DNA of 12,762 bases from an uncultured Mucilaginibacter sp. (lineage in GTDB: Bacteria; Bacteroidota; Bacteroidia; Sphingobacteriales; Sphingobacteriaceae), in NCBI RefSeq assembly GCF_946481715.1, contig NZ_CAMLOV010000158.1, positions 1-12,762 of the forward strand, read 5' to 3'. The position numbers and the translations under genes are program-made. Below, one piece after another: positions 1-6,958 of the stretch. Position 1 is the stretch's first letter, and every line of letters starts with the position of its first letter. Below the pieces are notes generated by a model. It saw nothing but the letters and a program-made list of their open reading frames with translations, ran no database searches and was not told the origin of the DNA.

Positions 1-94
1 AAAATAGAAAAAAGTACAGAAGCAATATTTTGCGTTTCCCACATATTAAACACACATAATTAGGTCGCGAAATATAGCGCCGTTATATATAAAG
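1..94. other. Leader region upstream of argG, no gene seen
   Basis: This AT-rich stretch lies before the argG start. I see no coding sequence and no Shine-Dalgarno motif; the bases just before the ATG are tatataaag, which suits the A/T-rich starts of Bacteroidota. The segment atattttg near 27-34 only loosely resembles the Bacteroidota -7 element TAnnTTTG and has no convincing partner upstream, so I do not call a promoter. The operon promoter may lie here or left of the window. Confidence 0.4.
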
Positions 95-1291
95 ATGAAA
101 AAGAAAGTTGTATTAGCTTATAGTGGTGGCCTCGACACGTCGTTCTGCTGCATCTACCTTACACGCGACCTCGGTTACGAAGTACACTCGGTAATTGTAA
201 ACACCGGCGGTTTTAGCGATGAAGAGTTAAAGGGCGTGGAAGAACGTGCTTACCAGATGGGTGTAACCAGCCACCACGTGGTTGATGAGACTGAGAATTT
301 CTACAACACCTGCGTGCGTTTCCTGATTTATGGCAACGTGTTAAAGAATAACACCTACCCGCTGTCGGTTAGTGCCGAACGGGTAAGCCAGGCTACAGCA
401 ATTGCAAACTACGCCAAAGAAATTGGTGCCGAATACGTTGCCCATGGTAGCACAGGTGCCGGTAACGACCAAGTGCGTTTCGATATGATCTTCAACATAC
501 TGGTGCCTGATGTACAGATCATCACCCCTATCCGCGACCTTAAACTAAGCCGCGAAGCGGAAATAGAATACCTTAAGAAACACGGCGTGGAGATGAACTT
601 CGAAAAAGCGAAGTACTCTATCAACAAAGGTATCTGGGGTACCTCGGTAGGCGGCAAGGAAACTTTAACATCTAATTTGGGTCTGCCCGAAGAGGCATGG
701 CCAACACAGGTTACCGAAACAGGCACCCGTAATATCGAATTAACTTTTGAGCAGGGCGAACTGGTTGCTATCGATAATGAAAAATACGATCATCCGGCAA
801 ACGCGATACAGGCATTACAGGCAATCGCGCAGCCATACGGCATTGGCAGGGATATCCACGTAGGCGATACCATCATCGGTATTAAAGGGCGGGTAGGTTT
901 TGAAGCCGCTGCACCGATGGTGATCATTAAAGCGCACCACACGCTGGAGAAACACGTGCTAACCAAATGGCAGCTATCGTGGAAAGACCAGCTATCTATG
1001 TTCTACGGCAACTGGCTGCACGAAGGGCAGTTCCACGACCCGATCATGCGCAATATTGAAGCCTTCTTATCAGATACCCAAAAACAGGTTAGCGGTAAAG
1101 TTTTTGTACAGCTGAACCCATACCGTTTCCAGGTGGTGGGTATCGAGTCGGATCACGATCTTATGTCGAACAAATTTGGCAGCTACGGTGAAATGAACAA
1201 CGCCTGGAGCGGGGAGGACGTAAAAGGCTTCTCCAAGATCTTCGGTAACCAGGTAATGATATACCATAAAGTGAACGGCACCAATGAGTAA
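95..1291 (+). CDS. argG: Argininosuccinate synthase
   Basis: ArgG joins citrulline and aspartate with ATP to make argininosuccinate, the penultimate step of arginine synthesis, in the cytoplasm. The protein has 398 residues, normal for the short bacterial form. The N-terminal ATP-pyrophosphatase P-loop AYSGGLDTS is at residues 8-16. The family block AHGSTGAGNDQVRFD (116-130), which contacts ATP, citrulline and aspartate, follows, and then YSINKGIWGTSVGG near 174-187. Many homologues have Lys where this protein has Ala in STGAGND; I believe this is usual in Bacteroidota. The ATG at 95 puts the P-loop at the expected distance from the N-terminus. It is the first gene of the arginine cluster, and its last 8 bases overlap the start of the cupin gene, which suggests translational coupling. 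Confidence 0.97.
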   Translation: MKKKVVLAYSGGLDTSFCCIYLTRDLGYEVHSVIVNTGGFSDEELKGVEERAYQMGVTSHHVVDETENFYNTCVRFLIYGNVLKNNTYPLSVSAERVSQATAIANYAKEIGAEYVAHGSTGAGNDQVRFDMIFNILVPDVQIITPIRDLKLSREAEIEYLKKHGVEMNFEKAKYSINKGIWGTSVGGKETLTSNLGLPEEAWPTQVTETGTRNIELTFEQGELVAIDNEKYDHPANAIQALQAIAQPYGIGRDIHVGDTIIGIKGRVGFEAAAPMVIIKAHHTLEKHVLTKWQLSWKDQLSMFYGNWLHEGQFHDPIMRNIEAFLSDTQKQVSGKVFVQLNPYRFQVVGIESDHDLMSNKFGSYGEMNNAWSGEDVKGFSKIFGNQVMIYHKVNGTNE

Positions 1292-1634
1292 CCCCGTTTT
1301 CTCGCGGAGCGAATGTTTAAGCCATTACCGTTGGGGTGATGATTGCTACGGCTGGAATTATGTTGATACGGACGCGCTTTCCATTAAACAGGAACTGATG
1401 CCGCCGGATACAGCCGAACAATTGCATTTCCACGAAGTAGCGTCGCAGTTCTTTTTTATATTGAAAGGACGGGCAACATTCTCTATCGACGGCGAAGTAA
1501 GCGTTTTAAAACCAGAACAGGGCATCGAAATTAAACCCGGGCAAAAGCACTTTGTAGCTAATAAAGAAAGCAGCGACCTGGAATTTATTTTGTACTCTAC
1601 ACCATCTACAAAAAATGACAGAATCAACCTCTAA
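1284..1634 (+). CDS. Small cupin-domain protein inside the arginine operon
   Basis: This 116-residue protein is a single cupin_2-type beta-barrel. Motif 1 is seen as HFH at 48-50 followed by Gly62, and motif 2 as G80, P85-G86, H89 and N93. Three of the four usual metal ligands are present (His48, His50, His89); the motif 1 Glu appears to be Gln55. No signal peptide or membrane segment is visible, so it should be cytoplasmic. Its start overlaps the end of argG by 8 bp and its end overlaps argC by 20 bp, so it is almost certainly translated with them. Cupins of this size include metalloenzymes, sugar isomerases and ligand-binding proteins, and the sequence alone does not say which. A role linked to arginine synthesis is inferred only from position. 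Confidence 0.9.
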   Translation: MSNPVFSRSECLSHYRWGDDCYGWNYVDTDALSIKQELMPPDTAEQLHFHEVASQFFFILKGRATFSIDGEVSVLKPEQGIEIKPGQKHFVANKESSDLEFILYSTPSTKNDRINL

Positions 1635-2610
1635 AATACGCGCGGGCATTGTTGGCGGTGCAGGATATACCGGCGGCGAAATGCTGCGGATCCTCATCAA
1701 CCACCCCAACGTTGATATTGTGTTTGTGCACAGTACCAGCAGCGCAGGCAAGCATGTATACGATGTGCATACCGACCTGTTTGGCGATACAGACCTGCAG
1801 TTTGCTTCGGAGCTATCTAACGCCATAGATGTATTGTTCCTGTGCGTTGGGCATGGCGATGCCAGGAAGTTTTTAGAGGCTAACGAGATACCGGATAGCG
1901 TTAAGGTTATTGACCTGAGCCAGGATTTCCGCTTAAGTCAAAACTCAACATTAAAAGGTAAAAGCTTTGTATACGGGCTACCGGAATTGAACCGCGAGGT
2001 TATAAGTTCAGCCGATAACATAGCCAACCCGGGTTGTTTTGCTACCTGCTTGCAGCTGGGCTTGCTGCCGCTGGCATCGAAAGGTTTGCTTACGCATGAA
2101 GTGCATATTACCGCTACTACAGGGTCTACCGGTGCAGGGCAAAGCTTATCGCCCACCACGCACTTCACCTGGAGGAATGATAACCTATCTGTATACAAGG
2201 CATTTAACCATCAGCATTTAAACGAGATAGGGCAATCGCTTAGGCAATTACAGCCGGATTTTGGGCAGGCTGTAAACTTTATTCCTTATCGTGGCGATTT
2301 TACAAGAGGTATTATTGCATCTATTTACACGGAAAGCAGCCTGTCGGAAGCGGATGCGTTGGCTTTATATAAAGAATACTACGCCGGGCACCCGTTTACC
2401 CATGTCACCAGTAAAGATATCGACCTGAAACAGATCATCAATACCAACAAGTGTTTTGTTCAGGTGAAGAAACATGATAATAAAATATTCATTATCAGCA
2501 TTATGGATAATTTACTTAAAGGCGCCTCCGGGCAGGCGGTTCAGAATATGAACCTGATGTTTGGGCTGGATGAGCGCGCAGGATTACGACTTAAGGCGAT
2601 CGGTTTTTAA
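1615..2610 (+). CDS. argC: N-acetyl-gamma-glutamyl-phosphate reductase (or N-succinyl equivalent)
   Basis: ArgC reduces the acylated gamma-glutamyl phosphate to the semialdehyde with NADPH, the third step of ornithine synthesis. The 331-residue protein starts with a Rossmann dinucleotide site, GIVGGAGYTGGEMLRIL (11-27). The catalytic cysteine is Cys141 in NPGCFAT (138-144), preceded by GLPE (121-124). The second active-site region is HQHLNEI (199-205), with His201 as the likely catalytic histidine. The C-terminal block KGASGQAVQNMN (302-313) is typical of the family. The start lies inside the cupin gene, so the two are probably translationally coupled. If the downstream carbamoyltransferase uses succinylornithine, as in Bacteroides fragilis, ArgC would handle the succinylated intermediate; the sequence does not decide this. 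Confidence 0.96.
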   Translation: MTESTSKIRAGIVGGAGYTGGEMLRILINHPNVDIVFVHSTSSAGKHVYDVHTDLFGDTDLQFASELSNAIDVLFLCVGHGDARKFLEANEIPDSVKVIDLSQDFRLSQNSTLKGKSFVYGLPELNREVISSADNIANPGCFATCLQLGLLPLASKGLLTHEVHITATTGSTGAGQSLSPTTHFTWRNDNLSVYKAFNHQHLNEIGQSLRQLQPDFGQAVNFIPYRGDFTRGIIASIYTESSLSEADALALYKEYYAGHPFTHVTSKDIDLKQIINTNKCFVQVKKHDNKIFIISIMDNLLKGASGQAVQNMNLMFGLDERAGLRLKAIGF

Positions 2611-2682
2611 AGCCCGTCGCCGTAATAATACCGTTAATTTTCGGAGGTTTTTCTGTGTTTTTCTTCAATTATCTTTAAAAAA

Positions 2683-3813
2683 ATGAATTTATTCGACGTA
2701 TATCCTATCAACCCAATAAATATTGTAAAAGGCACCGGCAGCCTGGTTTATGACGACAAAGGCACCGAGTACCTGGACCTGTACGGTGGCCATGCCGTTA
2801 TCTCTATCGGGCACACCCACCCGCATTATGTAAAGCGTTTAGAAGACCAACTACACCAGATCGGTTTTTATTCCAACTCTATCGAGATCCCATTGCAAAA
2901 GCAGTTAGCGGAAAAACTCGGTAAAGTATCGGGTAAAGAAGATTACCAGCTATTCCTGTGCAACTCGGGTGCCGAAGCAAACGAGAATGCTTTAAAGCTG
3001 GCATCATTCTACAATGGCAAAAAGAAGGTTATCGCCTTTAAAAATGCTTTCCACGGGCGTACATCATTAGCAGTTGCAGTTACAGACAACCCAAAAATTG
3101 TTGCCCCGGTAAATGAAACCGACAACGTGATCTTCCTGCCATGGGCAGATGAAGCTGCTTTGGAGCAGGCATTTGCGGGTAACGATATCTCTTCGGTTAT
3201 CATCGAGGGCATCCAGGGTGTGGGCGGCATACAGGTTGCACCGCTGCCTTTCCTGCAAAAGATCCGTACGCTTTGCGATGAGCATAACGCGGTATTTATT
3301 GCGGACAGTGTCCAGTGTGGGTACGGACGGACAGGCAAATTCTTCTCGCACGATTTTGCCGGCATCAATGCTGATATCTATTCCATGGCAAAAGGCATGG
3401 GTAATGGCTTCCCGGTGGGTGGTATCATTATCTCGCCAAAAATAAAACCATGGTACGGCGAACTGGGTACTACCTTTGGCGGTAACCACCTGGCTTGCGC
3501 TGCGGCACTGGCTGTTTTGGAAACCATTGAACAGGATAACCTGATGCAAAACGCCGCCGAAGTTGGCGCTTACCTGATTGGCGAGCTAAAGAAATTCGAC
3601 AAGGTAAAAGAGGTACGCGGCCGTGGGCTAATGATCGGCATCGACCTGCCTGCCGAGTTAGCAAACGTTAAAAAAGACCTGCTGTTTAAGCACCGGATAT
3701 TTACCGGCGAAGCTAAGCCAAACGTAGTGAGGCTTTTACCGGCACTTAACTTAACAAAAGCTTATGCCGACAGGTTCCTGGAAGCATTTGCTACGACACT
3801 GAAAAATTCTTAA
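2683..3813 (+). CDS. argD: Acetylornithine/succinylornithine aminotransferase, PLP-dependent
   Basis: This class III aminotransferase transfers an amino group from glutamate to the acylated glutamate semialdehyde, giving acylornithine. The 376-residue protein has the PLP-lysine Lys237 in SMAKGMGNGFPVGG (234-247), the phosphate-binding block CNSGAEANENALK (93-105), AFHGRT (122-127), and the cofactor segment ADSVQCGYGRTGKF (207-220), in which Asp208 should pair with the pyridine nitrogen. The residue after that Asp is Ser209, where most family members have Glu. The gene follows argC after a 72-bp spacer. The start is preceded by an A-rich run (taaaaaaATG) and no Shine-Dalgarno motif. It could act on acetyl- or succinyl-substrates, and related enzymes such as AstC and GabT share this fold, but the operon position supports ArgD. 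Confidence 0.94.
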   Translation: MNLFDVYPINPINIVKGTGSLVYDDKGTEYLDLYGGHAVISIGHTHPHYVKRLEDQLHQIGFYSNSIEIPLQKQLAEKLGKVSGKEDYQLFLCNSGAEANENALKLASFYNGKKKVIAFKNAFHGRTSLAVAVTDNPKIVAPVNETDNVIFLPWADEAALEQAFAGNDISSVIIEGIQGVGGIQVAPLPFLQKIRTLCDEHNAVFIADSVQCGYGRTGKFFSHDFAGINADIYSMAKGMGNGFPVGGIIISPKIKPWYGELGTTFGGNHLACAAALAVLETIEQDNLMQNAAEVGAYLIGELKKFDKVKEVRGRGLMIGIDLPAELANVKKDLLFKHRIFTGEAKPNVVRLLPALNLTKAYADRFLEAFATTLKNS

Positions 3814-3838
3814 TCTCAATAATAAAAACACCTTCTTC

Positions 3839-3865
3839 AAGTCCCTCTCCTCTGGAGAGGGACTT
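3839..3865. repeat. REP-like hairpin between argD and argF'
   Basis: The spacer holds a perfect 12-bp inverted repeat (AAGTCCCTCTCC / GGAGAGGGACTT) around a 3-base TCT loop. It is followed by agggtgaggc, the kind of tail I associate with dispersed REP-type repeats of Bacteroidota. No T-run follows on the + strand, so it is not a standard terminator. It may stabilise mRNA ends or tune expression between argD and argF'. The dispersed nature is recalled knowledge, not shown by a second copy in this window. Confidence 0.75.
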
Positions 3866-3876
3866 AGGGTGAGGCT

Positions 3877-3881
3877 GGAGG
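3877..3881 (+). promoter_or_regulatory. Shine-Dalgarno-like GGAGG before argF'
   Basis: A GGAGG lies 6 bases before the argF' ATG and fixes that start. It stands out because the other genes here have no such motif, and Bacteroidota generally rely little on Shine-Dalgarno pairing. It sits just beyond the tail of the REP-like hairpin, so the repeat insertion may have supplied it. Confidence 0.55.
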
Positions 3882-3887
3882 CAAAAA

Positions 3888-4835
3888 ATGAAACTATTTA
3901 CTTCTGTTAATGATGTTACCGATGTACAGGCGCTTGTTGCCGAAGCATTGCAGCTGAAACAAAACCCGTATGCCCACGAGCATTTGGGCGAAAATAAAAC
4001 GCTTTGCCTCGTTTTTTTAAACCCAAGCCTGCGTACCCGTATCAGCACCCAAAAAGCAGGGCAAAATTTGGGCATGAATGTTATTGTGCTCAACATTGAT
4101 AAAGAAGGCTGGGCGCTGGAACTGAATGATGGCGTAATTATGAACGGTACTACCGTGGAGCATATCCGCGAAGCGGCAGGCGTAATGGGCGAATATTCGG
4201 ACATCATAGGTGTACGCTCATTCCCCGGTTTAAAGAACCGCGAGGAAGATTATAGCGAAATGATCTTCAACAAGTTTGTGGAGTTTTGCAAAGTGCCGGT
4301 GGTGAGTTTAGAATCCGCCACCCGTCACCCCCTGCAAAGCCTTGCTGATTTGGTTACGATAGAGGAACTGAAAACCACCACGCGCCCCAAGGTAGTATTA
4401 ACCTGGGCGCCACATATAAAGCCCCTGCCGCAGGCTGTACCGAACTCTTTTGCCGAATGGATGTGCAAGGGCGGGGTAGATTTCACCATCGCTCATCCGG
4501 CAGGATACGAGCTTTCCGAAGAATTTACCAATGGCGCTACCATCACCCACAATCAGGAGGAAGCGATAAAGGATGCGGATTTTATTTACGTGAAGAACTG
4601 GTCGGCTTACGAACCCTATGGCAAGATACTCCCCGGCAACGAGGACTGGATGCTTACCCTGGATAAGCTAAAGGATGCACCAAACGCCAAAGTAATGCAT
4701 TGCCTGCCCGTAAGGCGCGATCTGGAACTTTCGTCGGAGATATTGGATAGCGACAGATCGGTAGTGATACACGAGGCCGGCAACCGCGTTTGGGCTGCAC
4801 AGGCGGTGTTGAAACAGATGCTGGAGGCGTTGTAA
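3888..4835 (+). CDS. argF': N-succinylornithine/N-acetylornithine carbamoyltransferase (ArgF' type)
   Basis: This 315-residue enzyme transfers the carbamoyl group to the delta-amino of an acylated ornithine. In this pathway variant the acyl group is removed after carbamoylation rather than before. The carbamoyl-phosphate loop is NPSLRTRIST (45-54), a variant of the usual STRTR. The substrate-side blocks are RHPLQSLADL (146-155), TWAPHIKPLPQAVPNSFAEW (172-191) and HCLPVRR (271-277). As I recall the Bacteroides fragilis SOTCase sequence, the two align without gaps over the first ~110 residues. The residue known to set substrate choice (Pro90 in the B. fragilis succinyl enzyme, Glu92 in the Xanthomonas acetyl enzyme) is Val90 here. 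Lack of Glu favours succinylornithine, but this is inference. The gene is the last recognisable arginine gene in the cluster. Confidence 0.93.
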   Translation: MKLFTSVNDVTDVQALVAEALQLKQNPYAHEHLGENKTLCLVFLNPSLRTRISTQKAGQNLGMNVIVLNIDKEGWALELNDGVIMNGTTVEHIREAAGVMGEYSDIIGVRSFPGLKNREEDYSEMIFNKFVEFCKVPVVSLESATRHPLQSLADLVTIEELKTTTRPKVVLTWAPHIKPLPQAVPNSFAEWMCKGGVDFTIAHPAGYELSEEFTNGATITHNQEEAIKDADFIYVKNWSAYEPYGKILPGNEDWMLTLDKLKDAPNAKVMHCLPVRRDLELSSEILDSDRSVVIHEAGNRVWAAQAVLKQMLEAL

Positions 4836-4864
4836 CAAAACCTGCCTTCCGCCTCTATCTTGTC

Positions 4865-4889
4865 TCTTGATTCTTAACGTCTTGATTCT
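4865..4889. repeat. Short direct repeat TCTTGATTCT, two copies 15 bp apart
   Basis: The 10-mer TCTTGATTCT occurs at 4865-4874 and again at 4880-4889 in the 62-bp gap between argF' and the PaiB-like gene, within a run rich in tcttg and cttga words. It may be a minor regulatory or low-complexity repeat. No protein is known to bind it, and no promoter consensus is evident around it. Confidence 0.4.
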
Positions 4890-4897
4890 ATTCCGCT

Positions 4898-5509
4898 ATG
4901 TACACGCCAAAGCATTTTCTATTAGCTGACAGCCAGGAAACTATTAGCTTCATGCAGAAGTATAGCTTTGCTACCATTATTACGAATATCAACGGTGTAC
5001 CCGTGGCTACTCACCTGCCTTTCATAGTGGAGCAACGCAATGATCAACTCGTGCTCATTTCCCATTTCGCCAAGGCAAACCCGCAATCGGTAGCTGTTTT
5101 TAATGAAACATCCCTGGTGATCTTCACCGAGCCGCACGCCTATATCTCCCCTTCCAATTACGAAAAGGAACTGAACGTACCCACCTGGAACTACCTCGCC
5201 GTACATGCCTATGGCAAAGCAACCCTGATAGATGATAAAGCCGAGGTAGCCAAACTGCTGGAAAAGATGATCGGTTTTTACGAAGCCAATTACTTGAAGC
5301 AATGGGCACAACTACCTGATGATTATAAACATAAGATGATGAATGGCATCACCGCTTTTGAAATTGTGGTAGATGATTTGCAAGGCAAAAAGAAGCTAAG
5401 CCAAAATCGCAGCGATATCGAACGCGAAAATATCATCAATTCATTCAGTGGCTCTGCGGATAAGAATGAGGTGGAAATTGCGGAATATATGATGAAGATG
5501 AAATCATAG
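4898..5509 (+). CDS. PaiB-like FMN-binding protein (putative negative transcriptional regulator)
   Basis: The 203-residue protein matches the PaiB/FMN_bind_2 family, split-barrel flavin-binding proteins named after the Bacillus PaiB regulator of sporulation and protease genes. Visible family hallmarks are the N-terminal MYTPKHF, ATHLPF (37-42), the strong motif HAYISPSNYE (80-89) leading to VPTWNYLAVHAYG (94-106), and the C-terminal GKKKLSQNR (163-171). Length is typical. No helix-turn-helix is obvious, so despite the family name, DNA binding is not shown by the sequence. In Bacillus, paiB sits beside the polyamine acetyltransferase paiA; no such partner is present here. It follows argF' by 62 bp on the same strand and may be read with the arginine genes, or on its own. 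Confidence 0.88.
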   Translation: MYTPKHFLLADSQETISFMQKYSFATIITNINGVPVATHLPFIVEQRNDQLVLISHFAKANPQSVAVFNETSLVIFTEPHAYISPSNYEKELNVPTWNYLAVHAYGKATLIDDKAEVAKLLEKMIGFYEANYLKQWAQLPDDYKHKMMNGITAFEIVVDDLQGKKKLSQNRSDIERENIINSFSGSADKNEVEIAEYMMKMKS

Positions 5510-5540
5510 TCGGAAGCGATTTTTACCACTCCGTCAATGC

Positions 5541-5624
5541 TGCGAGGTACGAAGCAATCTCTACGCTTAATATTAACGCCTTGCATACCGCTCTGCATAT
5601 CGGGAGATTGCTTCGTACCTCGCA
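5541..5624. repeat. Dispersed-type inverted repeat with 21-bp arms between convergent genes
   Basis: Positions 5541-5561 and 5604-5624 are perfect reverse complements (arm core TGCGAGGTACGAAGCAATCT) around a 42-base centre. The right arm continues as aatgacg, and the left arm is preceded by the near-complement cgtcaatgc, which suggests an ancestral longer arm. The centre contains the palindrome TTAATATTAA. Sequences of the form cattgcgaggtacgaagcaa are, to my knowledge, widely dispersed in Bacteroidota and some other phyla. The element lies between the ends of the PaiB-like gene and the antiporter gene, so it could also act as a two-way transcription stop. Confidence 0.8.
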
Positions 5625-5671
5625 ATGACGATGTGGTTAGCTTAGCGCTGCTATTACTGCTACGGCCACTG

Positions 5672-6913
5672 CTACTTATTCCTATACGATGCGTTGATCA
5701 CCCTATTCAACGTTAACCCCTGCACAATAATGGAAAATATCACAATAAAATAACTTCCCGAGAGAATAAAATGCCGATAAGGGGATGCGGGCAGTGCCAG
5801 TGCTAAAGCAATGGTGATACCTCCCCTCACCCCCGCCCAGGTAAGTATGCTTACATTACTATAACTCACATTTAATGAGCGCCTTAAGAACGTTAACGGA
5901 AGCGCAATGCTAAGCCAGCGGGCAATTAATATCACCACAATGCCTATGGCCCCGGTGAGGTAATAGTTTTTGATATAGGGCAAATTCACCATCTGCAAGC
6001 CTATCATTACTATCAGCATAGTGTTCAGCATCTCATCAATCAGACCCCAAAAGTTTTCCAGTGCTTCGTGCGAGTGTTCTTTGTTATCGGCGTTGATAGA
6101 ACGCCCTCCGGCAAGCAGCCCTGCGGTAACAACAGATAAGGGAATGGAGAGGTGCAGCCACTCGGCCACTACCGAATTCAGCATCACCAGCCCTAACGAA
6201 ACCAGCACAATGGTTTGAAAATCTTTTATAGATAGCATCAGCCTGTAAGCCAGAAACCCGGTTACCGCGCCTAAGGCCATGCCACCAAAAACTTCCTGTA
6301 TAAATATCAGCACCGCTTTGGCGAAGTTGATATTTTCCGCCCCGGTGCGGGTTATCTCCAGCAGCGTAATAAACAAAACAAGCCCTATGCCGTCGTTAAA
6401 TAACGATTCGCCGGAGATGATCGTCTCGAGGTTGGATGGCAGCTTAGAGCCCTTTATAATAGCCGCTACCGCAACAGGATCTGTTGGCGATACCAGGGCA
6501 CCAAACAACAGGCAGTACACGTAAGGTATCTTTATATCGATAAAGCCCGCCACATAATAAAGCAGTGTGCCAAATATTGCTGTGGAAAGCATAACGCCAA
6601 GCGTGCTTAATATCAGCACCGGGCGCATCTCCCGCTTAAGTTTGCGTACATTAAGGTTAAACGCGTTGGCAAACAGCAGGAAACCCAGCATAATGTTGAG
6701 TACAGTGGCTGAGAAATTAATATGCTTGGCAAGCAAGGTAAGGTAGCGGGCAATGTTGGGGTCGAGGTTATCAATGGCAATGGTGAGGATAGACCCAATT
6801 ATCGCCAGGGCCATAATGCCAATAGTACCCGGCAGCTTTAAAAAGCGGGCATTAATATAGGAGTATAAAGCGCTTACTATAACCAGCAGCGCAATGATGA
6901 GGAACAGATCCAT
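5672..6913 (-). CDS. CPA1-family Na+/H+ antiporter (NhaP/NHE type)
   Basis: This is a 413-residue inner-membrane transporter made almost wholly of hydrophobic helices, predicted to exchange Na+ (or K+) for H+. The CPA1 signatures are clear: GALVSPTDPVAVAAIIK (138-154), with the transport Asp145, and SGESLFNDGIGLVLF (167-181), with the Asn173-Asp174 pair typical of electroneutral exchangers. WAGVRGGITIALALALP (359-375) carries the conserved Arg363. It begins at once with a membrane helix and stops shortly after the last one, so it lacks the long cytoplasmic C-terminal domain of many NhaP proteins. It lies 45 bp downstream of the NADH dehydrogenase gene on the same strand, probably in one transcript. 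Ion preference cannot be told from the sequence. Confidence 0.93.
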   Translation of the reverse strand: MDLFLIIALLVIVSALYSYINARFLKLPGTIGIMALAIIGSILTIAIDNLDPNIARYLTLLAKHINFSATVLNIMLGFLLFANAFNLNVRKLKREMRPVLILSTLGVMLSTAIFGTLLYYVAGFIDIKIPYVYCLLFGALVSPTDPVAVAAIIKGSKLPSNLETIISGESLFNDGIGLVLFITLLEITRTGAENINFAKAVLIFIQEVFGGMALGAVTGFLAYRLMLSIKDFQTIVLVSLGLVMLNSVVAEWLHLSIPLSVVTAGLLAGGRSINADNKEHSHEALENFWGLIDEMLNTMLIVMIGLQMVNLPYIKNYYLTGAIGIVVILIARWLSIALPLTFLRRSLNVSYSNVSILTWAGVRGGITIALALALPASPYRHFILSGSYFIVIFSIIVQGLTLNRVINASYRNK

Positions 6914-6958
6914 GGCTTACGTTAGCCTATATAACCAAAGCATCGGTTAATAGTTTTA

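Noticed and set aside
3067..3549. 160-residue open frame on the minus strand inside argD
   Set aside because: It lies opposite a well-supported gene, its product has no family features, and argD is intact across it.
3791..4207. 138-residue minus-strand frame across the argD-argF' spacer
   Set aside because: It reads through the REP-like hairpin and the antisense of argF'. Such HPKSLSRGEG products are a known by-product of translating this type of repeat.
5323..5625. 100-residue minus-strand frame at the end of the PaiB-like gene
   Set aside because: Its N-terminal third is translation of the inverted repeat at 5541-5624 and the rest is antisense to the PaiB-like gene.
5656..5675. Partial tandem repeat ACTGCTAC (two copies 12 bp apart) at the antiporter stop codon
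   Set aside because: It is too short, only two copies exist, and it is part coding; chance is a sufficient explanation.
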